Positions 55,061-64,000 of a stretch of 64,000 nucleotides of DNA are shown one piece after another. Both the position numbers and the translations under genes were made by a program. Source of the stretch: Exophiala sp. HKRS030 (Eukaryota > Ascomycota > Eurotiomycetes > Chaetothyriales > Herpotrichiellaceae). The number at the start of each line of letters is the position of its first letter. Position 1 is the first letter of the stretch. Location of the stretch: positions 4,960,001 to 5,024,000 of the forward strand of contig JAHWDD010000001.1 in the NCBI GenBank assembly GCA_023897205.1, read 5' to 3'. Under the pieces are notes generated by a model. It saw nothing but the letters and a program-made list of their open reading frames with translations, did no database searches and was not told the DNA's origin.

Positions 55061-56536
55061 ATGGCAAGTCTTCTGCGCTCGGTTTTTCCTCGCTTCACAA
55101 GTAATCTCATAGTTTCGGACACATCCAGAAAATTGAAAATGAATTCTCCGGATCTACCAGAACTTTTTCAGCCTCCGGTCAATAGGTCCATGCAGACTTT
55201 GGACAGATCATTCTTCAAGAAATCTGTCCCTTTGGCCGCTGCCACCGTGTTCGATCTCAAAGAAATAACGAATGTGCGGAAGCAACTCGAAAGGTCAGGA
55301 GACATGTTGAGGCTCAGCCCCATCAAGCCCCTTCGCAACGATGAGCAAACACCAGGCGCCAAATGCTTCTTGCTATCTCCACAAGTTGACGCCAATGACC
55401 CGAAGACATGGTCGCCCATTCTATCACAACTGGTGGACAACAACTTGGCGAAATTGAAGCCGTTTACCCTGACGCTGACTTATGACGACTGGACCATGCA
55501 CAACATCCTTGAAGCTATCTTGCCGGACATCCCTGAAGAAGAGAAGGAGACTCCGGCAGGCTTCGCCCAAGTCGGTCACGTCGCTCACGTGAATCTACGC
55601 ACGCCGTATCTGCCTTACAAATACCTGATTGGGCAGGTGTTGCTGGACAAAAACCCCAATGTCACCACCGTGATCAACAAGACCTTCGACGTGGGCACCG
55701 AGTCCGTCTTTCGTACTTTCCCATACGAAGTTCTCGCCGGACCGGACGATCTCGACGTGGTCGTGCACGAAGCGGGCTGCGAGTTCAGGTTCAATTTCGG
55801 CAAGGTCTACTGGAACTCTCGCCTCGGCACCGAACATGCACGGATCTTTGAGAGCTTCAAGGAAGGCGAAGCAGTCTGCGACGTTATGGCGGGAGTCGGA
55901 CCATTTGCTGTCCCGGCCGGCAAGGGCAAAGTGTTTGTCCGGGCCAACGACCTCAACCCGGACTGTCACGCAAGTCTTACCGATGCTATCAAGCGCAACA
56001 AAGTCGATGATTTTGTCATGGCTTCATGCGCCGATGGCAGGGAATTCATTCGCCATGCAACGACGGAGCTAGCACAGGCACCGCGAAAGGTCGTCTTGAA
56101 GCCCAAGATCAGGGTGTCACGTAAGGCCACTGTAGAGGAGAGGAAAGCGGCCGAGGAAGCCGCCACGAAATCCGCACAAACCCTCGAAGAACCAAGGACA
56201 TTCGATCACTATGTCATGAATTTGCCCGCTACAGCAATCGAGTTTCTGGATGCTTTCAAAGGTGTCTATCATAACCGTCAAACAGAATTCGCGCCATACA
56301 CGAGTCGAAAACTCCCATTCATACACCTGTACTTGTTCCAAGCCAAGTATGCCACCGAAGAAGAGGAATGTCAGGAGATCTGCGAACGCATTTCCGAGAA
56401 TATTGGGGCGGAAGTCAAGTTGACCGATCCTGAGTTGGAGATGAGCATCCGATACGTTCGACTCGTTGCGCCGAAGAAGAAGATGTTTTGCGCCAGTTTT
56501 CGAATTCCTGCCGCTACGGCCTTTGCAGATCCTTGA
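55061..56536 (+). CDS. TRM5: tRNA (guanine37-N1)-methyltransferase Trm5
   Basis: Single exon, 491 residues. The core has 'YDDWTMHNILEAILP', 'GFAQVGHVAHVNLRTPYLPY' with 'YKYLIGQVLLDKNP', 'VYWNSRLGTEHARI', the SAM-binding motif 'CDVMAGVGPFAVPAGK', 'ANDLNPDCHASL', and the 'VMNLPATAIEFLDAFKG' block with the catalytic NLP. These are specific for Trm5, which makes m1G37 in tRNA and prevents frameshifting. The start at 55061 gives a 26-residue head rich in Arg/Ser/Leu with no acidic residue until Asp20, like a mitochondrial presequence. A second in-frame ATG (Met27, 55139) starts the cytosolic-looking 'MNSPDLPELFQPP'. Two forms from one gene are known for yeast Trm5. There is a ~25-residue Ala/Glu/Lys-rich insertion before the NLP block. 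Confidence 0.95.
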   Translation: MASLLRSVFPRFTSNLIVSDTSRKLKMNSPDLPELFQPPVNRSMQTLDRSFFKKSVPLAAATVFDLKEITNVRKQLERSGDMLRLSPIKPLRNDEQTPGAKCFLLSPQVDANDPKTWSPILSQLVDNNLAKLKPFTLTLTYDDWTMHNILEAILPDIPEEEKETPAGFAQVGHVAHVNLRTPYLPYKYLIGQVLLDKNPNVTTVINKTFDVGTESVFRTFPYEVLAGPDDLDVVVHEAGCEFRFNFGKVYWNSRLGTEHARIFESFKEGEAVCDVMAGVGPFAVPAGKGKVFVRANDLNPDCHASLTDAIKRNKVDDFVMASCADGREFIRHATTELAQAPRKVVLKPKIRVSRKATVEERKAAEEAATKSAQTLEEPRTFDHYVMNLPATAIEFLDAFKGVYHNRQTEFAPYTSRKLPFIHLYLFQAKYATEEEECQEICERISENIGAEVKLTDPELEMSIRYVRLVAPKKKMFCASFRIPAATAFADP

Positions 56537-57906
56537 CCTGACGAAGTTGAGGTAAAACAGACCTTTGTCCAGAGATGCTTGATTATGTTTTGAAGTTGAG
56601 CGTTCATGATCATACCTAAAAGAAGGCATTCGCATCGAGCTACCAGTCGAAGTAATCGCCAACAGTGTATGACAATCAAGCATTTGTGGCCTAGTGGCTT
56701 TTCAACAGAATCCGCAACAGCCGCCACAAAGGGCACCCCTTCAAGTACTGATGGCACTATCTTGGGCAACCTTCAATGTCCAGTCCGACCGGAGCCTCTG
56801 AGTAGGCATCGAAGCAGAGGTTGACACACTTGCAACATGTGATGGTGACATCTCCCGCCGTATAATTTGGGTCTTCACTAATTTGCCGACTCTGGTGCCT
56901 GCACTGCCACCACTTTTGTGGATGTGGGTAGTTGTTAATCCCGAATATCAGCGGTCTTGTCAACTTCTACACCGTTGTGGAGATCGCCGTCGTGCTTAGC
57001 GGATGATGATCAAGAGGCCGTCTGGGGTTTCTTTCCATTCGCCGTCTGTTCATCTCCTGATGGGACAATAGAGACAAAAGATGCCATGACGCCTGGATGG
57101 GGCGGTCAGCAACGCCACTCCACCATTTCAGGGTCAGAGGCCGGACAGACCTGCAGAGAACGTTGGATTGACGAAGACCGAATATTGGGAGATGCGACGA
57201 TGACTATAATCTATCATTTGGTATCCGATTTGTTGATTAACACTCATGCTTCAGATCGACCAGTCACGCTGTTTCCCCATTCCAAATCTGCGTCAGCATT
57301 CTTGTCATCGGGTACGCCGATTATGTAGAGCTAGGGATGTTGAAAACGTTGCTCACCAGTTCAGCACAAAAGTTATATTCTCTTGTAACAGCCCTCGAAC
57401 ATGTCTTTGGATAAAATTGATCGAGCCATCTATCTCGCACCTCGCATAATCGTCTAATTGAGTATTAAGAATTTCTACATCTTCGAAAGATCTCTATATA
57501 AACAATCCTAGGGGCTATTCATTGCGCTTAAGCTAACATTATCTTGAAAATTTGGTGGCATCGTCGCTGGCGCTTTCTTCTTGGAGCAGTCGCTTAAAGT
57601 GTGAGTTTTTGCTAAAGTAAAAAGCGACAATGAGACCCCAGCCTGGAAAGCTCAGCAGTGTGGTGTGCATCACTTCGTGGTATACACATAAGAAAAACCG
57701 GCTCTGGACAGCGGCTACTCTACCATTGTTCGGACCTTTAACGTCAAACAGGCGCTCTTTGAAGGGATACTTCTGAGTTCCTATCATTGTCTATCTGCCT
57801 CGGCGTGCTCCCAGCTGGCTCGGTAGAGTGTCAAGCTATCGTTAAATTTATCTCCATCAATTCATCATCAAAGACTTCGCCTGCAGAAATGAACCCCAGT
57901 TCACAA
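56537..57906. other. Gene-poor 1.4 kb stretch
   Basis: No supported gene on either strand; frames up to about 120 codons lack motifs. It separates the polyketide locus and Trm5 from the AroM/NCS1/amidase block. Confidence 0.5.
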
Positions 57907-58602
57907 TCACGCCGCAAACTTTCTCAAGCTGGACTGTATGAACTCGACACTCACCTCTTTTGCGTTGAACACTCTCGGGACCACCTCGCAGATGGCCCTT
58001 TTTTGCGCAAGAGAATATCCAAAGCAATCCATGATGACCGTGTCGACTTCTGACTGTATCAGTTGCTGCCCCATATTTCGACACTCTAGCAGTGACGACT
58101 GCGGCGATAGAGTGAATACGTATATCGGGATGGTGGAAGGAAGCCGCAGTCTCCAACGGTTGAGCAACAGCTCTTGCTGCTCGTCAACGGGGACCAAGAC
58201 CGCGGTCGTTTCAATCAGGCTTTGATGCTGTTGCACTTGATCGCGGAGAAGGTCTCCTGGCATGATGATAGGTAGCGTTGTCTCGCCCAAGTCGAATTCT
58301 CCCGTGCACGTTACCAGCAGTGCTGCACATCCTGTCTTGATGCCCTCTTGGATCCCCTTTCGCAATTCTGGCACCAAAGCCGAGCGGGAAATCAATATTC
58401 GTTGTCCGGTTCGGGTGCAGGAGCTTATTGGAAGTTCTCCCGGCAAGGGTTGGAATTGTGCGGCCAGTTCTTGATCGTTGTAGATATCCAGCGGCGCGAT
58501 GGTGACAAACTCCATCTCATCTTTGAGGGCAAGGAAATCCTGATCTGGCACATCTTGAGTTTGGCCAATTTCCAGGAGGCCAATCTTGGTGCAGGCAGTC
58601 AT
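57907..58602 (-). CDS. AroM-family protein (Asp/Glu-racemase-like fold)
   Basis: Single exon, 231 residues from the ATG at 58602. The opening 'KIGLLEIGQTQDVPDQDF', the middle 'LISRSALVPELRKGIQEG', the block 'CAALLVTCTGEF', then 'AVLVPVDEQQELLLNRW' and the late 'VDTVIMDCFGYSLAQK' are in the order I know from AroM (a bacterial family found next to aroL in E. coli, function unknown). Two Cys, 99 ('VTCTGEF') and 193 ('MDCFGYS'), sit where Asp/Glu- and hydantoin-racemase folds keep their catalytic pair, so a racemase or isomerase-like reaction is possible. It is divergent from the NCS1 permease gene over a 509-bp promoter. AroM is mainly a bacterial family, so transfer from bacteria is possible but not tested here. 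Confidence 0.85.
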   Translation of the reverse strand: MTACTKIGLLEIGQTQDVPDQDFLALKDEMEFVTIAPLDIYNDQELAAQFQPLPGELPISSCTRTGQRILISRSALVPELRKGIQEGIKTGCAALLVTCTGEFDLGETTLPIIMPGDLLRDQVQQHQSLIETTAVLVPVDEQQELLLNRWRLRLPSTIPIYVFTLSPQSSLLECRNMGQQLIQSEVDTVIMDCFGYSLAQKRAICEVVPRVFNAKEVSVEFIQSSLRKFAA

Positions 58603-59111
58603 GCTGTACGGAGTCGTTCTTTGCTCACACTTTCAGAAGATCGAAGATGTGTTGCGTAATCACGGGATCGTTGGTTTGGTGGAAGCGTCAGTGTTAAAGC
58701 TCAAGAGCATTAAGCCTCATCTATCAGTTGACCTCATTGTGAGTTGAGATGGACGTTTGATCCCCTGTGGAGCGGGCGTATAGCTTCTGTAATCGACTGA
58801 CCATATACCGCGGGCGGTGATTAACCAGCGATAGATAGAGCGTAAACAGCGTTCCAGGTCTGCCCGCGGCCAACGTCTCAACCCGCCTCCCTTATCAAGA
58901 CAGCCCGCCTCAGCCACTCACACCACCAGGATAGGTGGATCCACAGATACACTGCCGTTGCGCCCTAATCATCGTGAACTCTGCCCAGAGAGACTTGGAG
59001 AGTTCTCAAGGTCTACAGCTATTATATCTTTGACGTCCTGGCCGACTCAAGAGACGATGCAATTAGATAGCCCACCGCCCGATAAGACACCAAAGGCAGA
59101 TTCCTTCCATC
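58603..59111. promoter_or_regulatory. Divergent AroM/NCS1 promoter with GATA sites
   Basis: The 509-bp region has several GATA motifs: TGATAAG on the minus strand (58891-58897), overlapping GATAG copies at 58830-58838, GATAG at 58930-58934, and a TGATAG on the minus strand near 58721. AreA/NIT2-type GATA factors activate nitrogen-scavenging genes through clustered sites of this form. A 12-bp palindrome ACCGC-GG-GCGGT lies at 58807-58818. The reading as a nitrogen-regulated promoter is inference from motif density and the genes served. Confidence 0.5.
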
Positions 59112-60827
59112 ATGACCCTTAATAAACGTACTCAGACCTACTGCAAGAACTGGGCCGCGCAGGTCAAGGAGGACCTGCAGGTCGAGAAAGGCAGAGGGGA
59201 TGGAGAGGACACCAGAGTCTGGTCCAACCAAGATCTTGATCCCACCCCTCCCCACAAACGAACCTGGCGCTGGTGGAACTACCTGCTGTATTTTGTCGGC
59301 ACCGGCTTCAACAACTGGCAAGGTGGTTCCGCCGTCATCGGGGTCGGTCTGGGCTGGCAAGCTGCCATCGCCATTGCCTATATCACTCAGAGCATCTCGG
59401 GTCTGGTCCAGGCTCTCAACTCCAAGGCAGCTGCTCGCTACCACTTGGGCTTCCCTGCGATTGCGCGCTCCGTCTACGGCATGTGGGGAAGCTCCTACCA
59501 GGTCGCCGTTCGAGCAATCCTGGCCGCTGTATGGTACGCCACCAAGACTTATGAGGGCGCCAGCTACTTGAGCATCATGATGAGGTGTGTCTTCGGCCAT
59601 GCATACATGGACATCCCCAACCACGTTCCAGCGAGCATCGGCTACACCACCAAGGACTTCCTCTGCTACTTCTTGGTCTGGATGATCTATACGCCTTTCT
59701 TGTTTCGCCGACCGTACCAACTCCGCAACTTCTTCACAGGCGCCTGCCTCGCAAGTTTCCCTGCGGTCTTCGGATTGTTCATTTACTGCATCACCAAATC
59801 GGGGGGCAAGCTCGGGCTGGGCGAGAACGCGGGTTCGGTGAAAATGGACACAAGTACCACCGCGTGGCTGGTCATTTATGCCATGGCGAGCTCGATCAGC
59901 AACGGTGCCGCATATATCGAGTCCGTTCCAGACGTGGCTCGATGGGCTGCCAAACCGACCTCGGTCATCCCGGCAACCTTGTTCTGCAACTTCCTCTATA
60001 ATCCGTTGGCCGCCGTGCTCGGCATCTTGGGCACTTCGGCCTTGCAGAGCGCCACGGGACGAACCATCTGGAAACCATGGGATGTGATGACGTTCATTCT
60101 CGAGGAGAACTGGACCTCCGGCGTTCGCTTCGGCGTCTTCCTGCTCGCCTGCTGTTGGTTCTACCTCGTCTTTGCCCAGAACATCTCGTCGAACATGATC
60201 CCTTTTGGTGCCGACATCTCAATGCTCTGGCCCAAACATCTGACCATGACTCGAGGTTATATCATTGTCCATCTCCTGGCGTGGTGCATCTGCCCTTGGA
60301 AAATCTATGTCTCGGCAGAAACCTTCTTCAACTTCATGGGGGCTTACGGTATCTTCATGGGTCCAGCGGTGTCGATCATGCTGGTCGAGTACTACCTCAT
60401 CAGCCGAGGCAATATCTTTGTCTCGTCCATCTACATCGGGAACTCGAAGAATCCCAACTACTGGTACACTGGCGGATGGAACGTCCAGGCCTACCTTGCC
60501 TACGTATTTTCGGTCGGTCTCTGCTTTGTCGGCTTTGTGAACAAAGTGGGGGCCACCGTCCCTTCTGCGGCTGAGAAAATAGGCTACCTAGCCTGGTTTC
60601 TCTCCTTCAGCTCGGGAGGTATTGTCTACTACCTCGTCAATCTCGTCTACCCGCACCAGAACATCAAAAACGTCAAGGGACGCAAGTGGGAGGAAAATGC
60701 TCGTACTGACGACGCCGATATAACTGGAGTTGAGGTCGTGCACACGGAGACTGCGGATGTGGAAAGAGAGGCATATGCGAAGGTGGCTGACAACAAGTCC
60801 GTTGTCGCTTCCTCCACCACAGACTAG
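59112..60827 (+). CDS. NCS1 permease (allantoin/uracil/uridine type)
   Basis: Single exon, 571 residues. It shows the NCS1 landmarks: 'NQDLDPTPPHKRTWRWWNY' before the first span, 'NNWQGGSAVIGVGLGWQAA', 'GFPAIARSVYGMWGS', 'WYATKTYEGASYLSIMMR', 'SSISNGAAYIESVPDVARWA', 'FAQNISSNMIPFGADIS' and 'WKIYVSAETFFNFMGAYGIF', with 12 predicted membrane spans and a charged C-terminal tail. 'N.DL.P....RTW..W' and 'W.G.....G..Y.GG..L'-type motifs place it with fungal Fur/Dal4 proteins that import allantoin, uracil, hydantoins or related heterocycles with H+ or Na+. The substrate cannot be read from sequence. Plasma-membrane importer serving the AroM and amidase neighbours is the simplest view. Confidence 0.93.
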   Translation: MTLNKRTQTYCKNWAAQVKEDLQVEKGRGDGEDTRVWSNQDLDPTPPHKRTWRWWNYLLYFVGTGFNNWQGGSAVIGVGLGWQAAIAIAYITQSISGLVQALNSKAAARYHLGFPAIARSVYGMWGSSYQVAVRAILAAVWYATKTYEGASYLSIMMRCVFGHAYMDIPNHVPASIGYTTKDFLCYFLVWMIYTPFLFRRPYQLRNFFTGACLASFPAVFGLFIYCITKSGGKLGLGENAGSVKMDTSTTAWLVIYAMASSISNGAAYIESVPDVARWAAKPTSVIPATLFCNFLYNPLAAVLGILGTSALQSATGRTIWKPWDVMTFILEENWTSGVRFGVFLLACCWFYLVFAQNISSNMIPFGADISMLWPKHLTMTRGYIIVHLLAWCICPWKIYVSAETFFNFMGAYGIFMGPAVSIMLVEYYLISRGNIFVSSIYIGNSKNPNYWYTGGWNVQAYLAYVFSVGLCFVGFVNKVGATVPSAAEKIGYLAWFLSFSSGGIVYYLVNLVYPHQNIKNVKGRKWEENARTDDADITGVEVVHTETADVEREAYAKVADNKSVVASSTTD

Positions 60828-61157
60828 TAAGATATATACACAGTGGGTTTTGGTCTGTTTCGATGTCATGTGAGAGGCGATAGTTGGACTTCAAGTGGCA
60901 GCAAATGACGAGACTGGTTGCAAGGACAGTAGATAGTGCATGACGTTGTCTCTCCTCATTCTCTTAGGTTTCAAATGTTACAATCCCTTGATTGCCTCCT
61001 GACATGACACTCCAATTTGGCTAGAATACCACAATCATGAGACACTCGTAATAGTAATGCATTTGCTACTTTGTCGGCTGCCACTACCGAGACCAACGAA
61101 TGCACCTAGGCAAGGTGTACGCAGATCTTGCCTCACGGTGCCTCTTGTGGGATGACT
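60828..61157. other. Convergent intergenic region
   Basis: 330 bp between the 3' ends of the permease and amidase genes. No gene seen. Confidence 0.5.
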
Positions 61158-62956
61158 CTACTCAGAATGGATTATATCGTCAATGTGTTTCGATATGAGT
61201 AGGCACAATTCTTCCTGCCATGGTAGACCTACTATCTGCAGCGCAAGAGGACTGTTGGCGAATATATGAGGCCCTTTGTCTGCGTGACGGTTAACAAAAA
61301 ACTGTGAGAGGCAACTAGCGGGCCAGCGACACCTACACAAGCTCTTCAGTTCCCCGTCGCCAAAGTCATAAGGGAAATCCGGAATCCTATCGTAGGGTGT
61401 CTCGGCGTACCAAGCCTCACTGGCCACGTCTTTCACGAGATCGACTTCGCCGGCTGGCACGATACAGCACGGATAGTCGAGTAAGTTGTAAATGGCGGAG
61501 AGGGCAGTGGTTCTGTCTCACGATGTCAGCACGAAATTCGACATGTCACAGTGGTCGCAGACTGACATGTAGTGGCCGTGGGGAGGTGCTGGGTGAGGCG
61601 ACGGGGCCGTGATTATGGCGTCCAGATCTAGTCGCTTCCACCTTTCCAGGTAATCTAGACGTAGTTGCTTCCTGGCTCGATGGTTTCTCCAGATCTCGAT
61701 CGGCGTCAACGGCCTCTCCGACCAACCGGTGGCAAGTCGTGGTACGGGAGGCTCGCCAGACATATCCAGAGCTTCTTTGACCCCGACGCCACCCTCTTGT
61801 GTGTACATTGTAAAGATGATCCTGGAGCCACGTACGTGAAGGTCTGACCAGTCCAGAACCATCACCTCATGGCCTGCTCCCGCGAGCTTTTCTTGAGTTT
61901 CTCTCAAAACTCGGAGCACGGGTGGAGTCAGGTGTGTGATTTCGTCGTCAAACAGAAGACCAAGTCTCAATTTGCTCCGGGCACGTACGCTCGAGTTCCA
62001 AGGCATGGGCACGCAGTCGGCGTCATTCTCCCACGGGCACGCGCCAAGAGTCGAGCTCGCAAAAAGAACGAGAGTCTCAATATCGTTGGCGATTACTCCA
62101 GTGCAACCCAGGTTGCTGTCCGAATAGCCCACTCCGCGGGATCCCAGGCTGGGAATGCGGGTGGCAGAGGGTTTGAACCCATACACTCCGTTCCACGCTG
62201 CGGGGAGCCGAACCGAGCCGCCTCCGTCAGTACAGACGCCCAAAGGAGAGCCGAACAGAGCGACCAAGGCACCTTCACCTCCGGAGGACCCACCAGCGCT
62301 CAGTCGACGATTGCAGGGGTTGGTAACGAGCCCAAACACGTTGTTGGTCGATTCGACGAGGAGCGTTGCTTGGGCGAGATTGGTCTTGACAAACGGGATG
62401 GCTCCTGCTTGTCGGAGGCATCTGATAACGAGCGCGTCATCTCTCGCAATAAGACCGATCCTGGAAACCAGACCAGAAGTCGTTTCATGTCCGGCCACGT
62501 CCAGACAGTCCTCTTCAACGTCAATTCAGTCCAGATCGAAACAACAAAACCCCCCGAAGAACTCACCTTCACCGAGATAGGGAGGCCGTGCAGAGGGCCG
62601 GTGACTTGGCCTGTATCTGCGAAATACCTGTCGTGCTCTCGGGCTGTTTCCAAAGCCTCTTCCATGAGAAAATTCGTAACGCAGTTGACCAGCTGGTGAG
62701 CAATCGCCGCTCGCTTGCAAAAGGCGAGCATGACCCTTTCGCAGCTCCATTGTGATTTTCTGATCTTCGCCAGTATGTCGCAGTTGGAGGATCGAGTAAT
62801 TTCAATGTCCAAGGAGTCGAGAATACCACTCTTCTCGGCGATGATCCTAACGTCAACTAGAGCCTCAGACTGTAGTGGGAGAGGTAGCTGCCACTCATCT
62901 GGAATCTGGGCCGCCAACTGCTGGCGTCTCCTACACGCCTTCGTCTCCCACGCCAT
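61158..62956 (-). CDS. Amidase (amidase-signature family, acetamidase-like)
   Basis: Four exons (62956-62567, 62510-61567, 61512-61337 and 61279-61158), 543 residues. The Ser-Ser-Lys triad is complete: Lys130 in 'GPLHGLPISVK', Ser205 in 'LSAGGSSGGEGALVA', and nucleophile Ser229 in 'CTDGGGSVRLPA'; the spacings 75 and 24 equal those of FAAH-type enzymes. The last exons give 'LDYPCCIVPAGEVD', 'YDFGDGELKSLYKGP' and 'NSPLALQIVG.PWQEE', the usual end of fungal amidases. The last intron is 57 nt, a multiple of three without a stop, so its retention would add 19 residues. The enzyme should hydrolyse an amide to acid and ammonia in the cytosol. Together with the NCS1 importer it suggests use of an amide or ring-opened heterocycle as nitrogen source. 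Confidence 0.92.
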
Positions 62957-63258
62957 TCCTCAGAGACTGGACGACATCGGTGCATTAGAGCTCCAGGCTG
63001 GTCAAAATTGCTTGTGCTCTGCTCAATCGACTCAATATAAAGCACATGTTACGAGTTATCAGATATCCTCGACCCAACTCTCGCGAAACACCCACCGACC
63101 CCCGAACCCGTGGACGGCCGTCAATTCCTTGCCAAGGCGCTAACATCCCGCCTGCGCTGGGCACTGATTGCGAAGCTCGAGAATCTTCAAGAAGCGAGTT
63201 TGACCCGCGGTCAACTTTGCACTCCTAAAATCTGATCTGAGGCCCCGCCTTTCGTCAA
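62957..63258. other. Divergent promoter, amidase / zinc-cluster regulator
   Basis: 302 bp between the divergent amidase and regulator genes; no separate gene seen. Confidence 0.5.
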
Positions 63259-64000
63259 ATGGCCAGCCACGTAGGCTCTCCTGCAAGGAGTATATCTCTT
63301 GAGAGGCAGTCACCTCCAGACGAAACGAACGGGAGAGATGCGGAAAAATCACGACCGTACAGGTCCAAGAAGAAGCCGCCGTAAAGCCACCTATTGCCGG
63401 GTCTGCACGCAGGAACAAGCACTAATGGATCCAGATGCGATGCGTGCCGCCGTCGGCGTATCGCTTGCCAGCGTGAGGATGAGAGCTCGCCATGTGCCTT
63501 GTGCAAACACCGCGGGCTGGATTGCACTTTCTTATCCAAACCTCAACGGCGCTCACGTCCACGGCCGACAGAAGGCCAACATCAAATAAGGAGTTCAAGT
63601 CCAGGTGACGATCTCCTTCCTCCTGGCCAGCCTTTCCGGTCGCAGTCGACTTCCGGTTCACGGCTTCCACTGGAACCTGCAGTCAAGAGCACAACGTCAA
63701 TTCCAGGATGGACATGCCTCTGGTCCGGTCTTAGCGGCGACCAGAACCCGCACCTCTTACGACATCTGGCCTTTGACGACTTGGACATGTTTGGGGATCA
63801 TCGGTGGATGGTCTGGAGGGTTGACCCTCGCCTGAGGGGCGCAGCCTACCTGACGGTGAGAGCCGCAAGAGCGACACCCATGTTCTAGCCGTGTCTGACA
63901 TTGAATCACGTTCCAGCTGTACCCTAATCAACTTCTTGATTGCAGTGCGGATATGTACGACTACAACGACATTGACCGGGTCTTCAGCCCCTACCAGGAT
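63259..64000 (+). CDS. Zn2Cys6 transcription factor, 5' part (runs off the window)
   Basis: Partial gene. The zinc cluster 'CDACRRRRIACQRE' with '..PCALCKHRGLDC' (C-x2-C-x6-C, then C-x2-C-x6-C) is unmistakable at about 63440-63530. A Ser/Pro-rich linker follows, then 'HLAFDDLDMFGDHRWMVWRV'. The next intron is 63856-63916 (GTGAGA..TTCCAG), and the exon after it reads 'LYPNQLLDCSADMYDYNDID' to the window edge. The 5' end is uncertain: an ATG at 63259 opens a basic head ('SRPYRSKKKPP') that stops just before the cluster, so an intron is needed. Donors at 63363, 63381 or 63290 can each be joined in phase with acceptors at 63419 or 63412; none is ideal. Placed next to the amidase, it is the likely regulator of that block. 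Confidence 0.8.

Noticed and set aside
1..64000. tRNA genes, rRNA, CRISPR arrays, complete transposons
   Set aside because: No B-box-like tRNA core, rRNA-like stretch, regularly spaced repeat array, transposase or terminal repeat was found by eye. A tRNAscan or repeat search would be decisive.

Overview
The window is nuclear DNA from a filamentous ascomycete (Pezizomycotina). The evidence is short introns of about 50-125 nt with GT..AG borders and CTAAC/CTGAC branch sites, HET- and NACHT-type proteins, Zn2Cys6 regulators, an iterative highly reducing polyketide synthase, and fungal versions of Trm5, Aly/REF, Pho80 and Atg38-like proteins. The aromatic-catabolism gene content would suit a Chaetothyriales/Eurotiomycetes-like fungus, but that placement is only a guess. 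Gene models below were spliced by eye: each exon chain keeps the reading frame and joins conserved family motifs.

Layout. 0-4 kb: the 5' end of a WDR70-like gene, an HSL-type esterase and a seven-exon Aly/REF mRNA-export factor. 4-10.2 kb: an intact NACHT (NLR-like) gene flanked on both sides by decayed pieces of a HET-domain gene, all on the minus strand. 11-24 kb: an accessory catabolic block with two FAD monooxygenases, a second HSL-type hydrolase, a regulator with two complete zinc clusters, an MFS transporter, an extended SDR and a secreted intradiol dioxygenase. This set looks like uptake, hydroxylation and ring cleavage of an aromatic compound. 24-26.6 kb: no gene seen. 26.6-43.3 kb: mostly single-copy genes, namely a membrane-anchored arylsulfotransferase-like protein, a NIPA Mg2+ transporter, a MIT/coiled-coil Atg38-like protein, a Pho80-like cyclin, a frameshifted DUF7587-like gene, a DUF2235 hydrolase, a CorA-like protein and an AlkB dioxygenase.

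44.7-54.7 kb: a small polyketide locus. An EthD-domain gene and a 2618-residue highly reducing PKS (KS-AT-DH-MT-ER-KR-ACP) diverge from one 1.4 kb promoter that carries repeated ACCGCC elements. The locus is bounded by AlkB and Trm5. The KR domain has His and Ser where the catalytic Tyr and Asn are expected.

57.9-64 kb: a second accessory block. An AroM-family protein and an NCS1 permease diverge from a promoter with several GATA sites; a six-motif-complete amidase and a Zn2Cys6 regulator (running off the window) follow. This looks like a nitrogen-regulated route for taking up and hydrolysing a heterocycle or amide.
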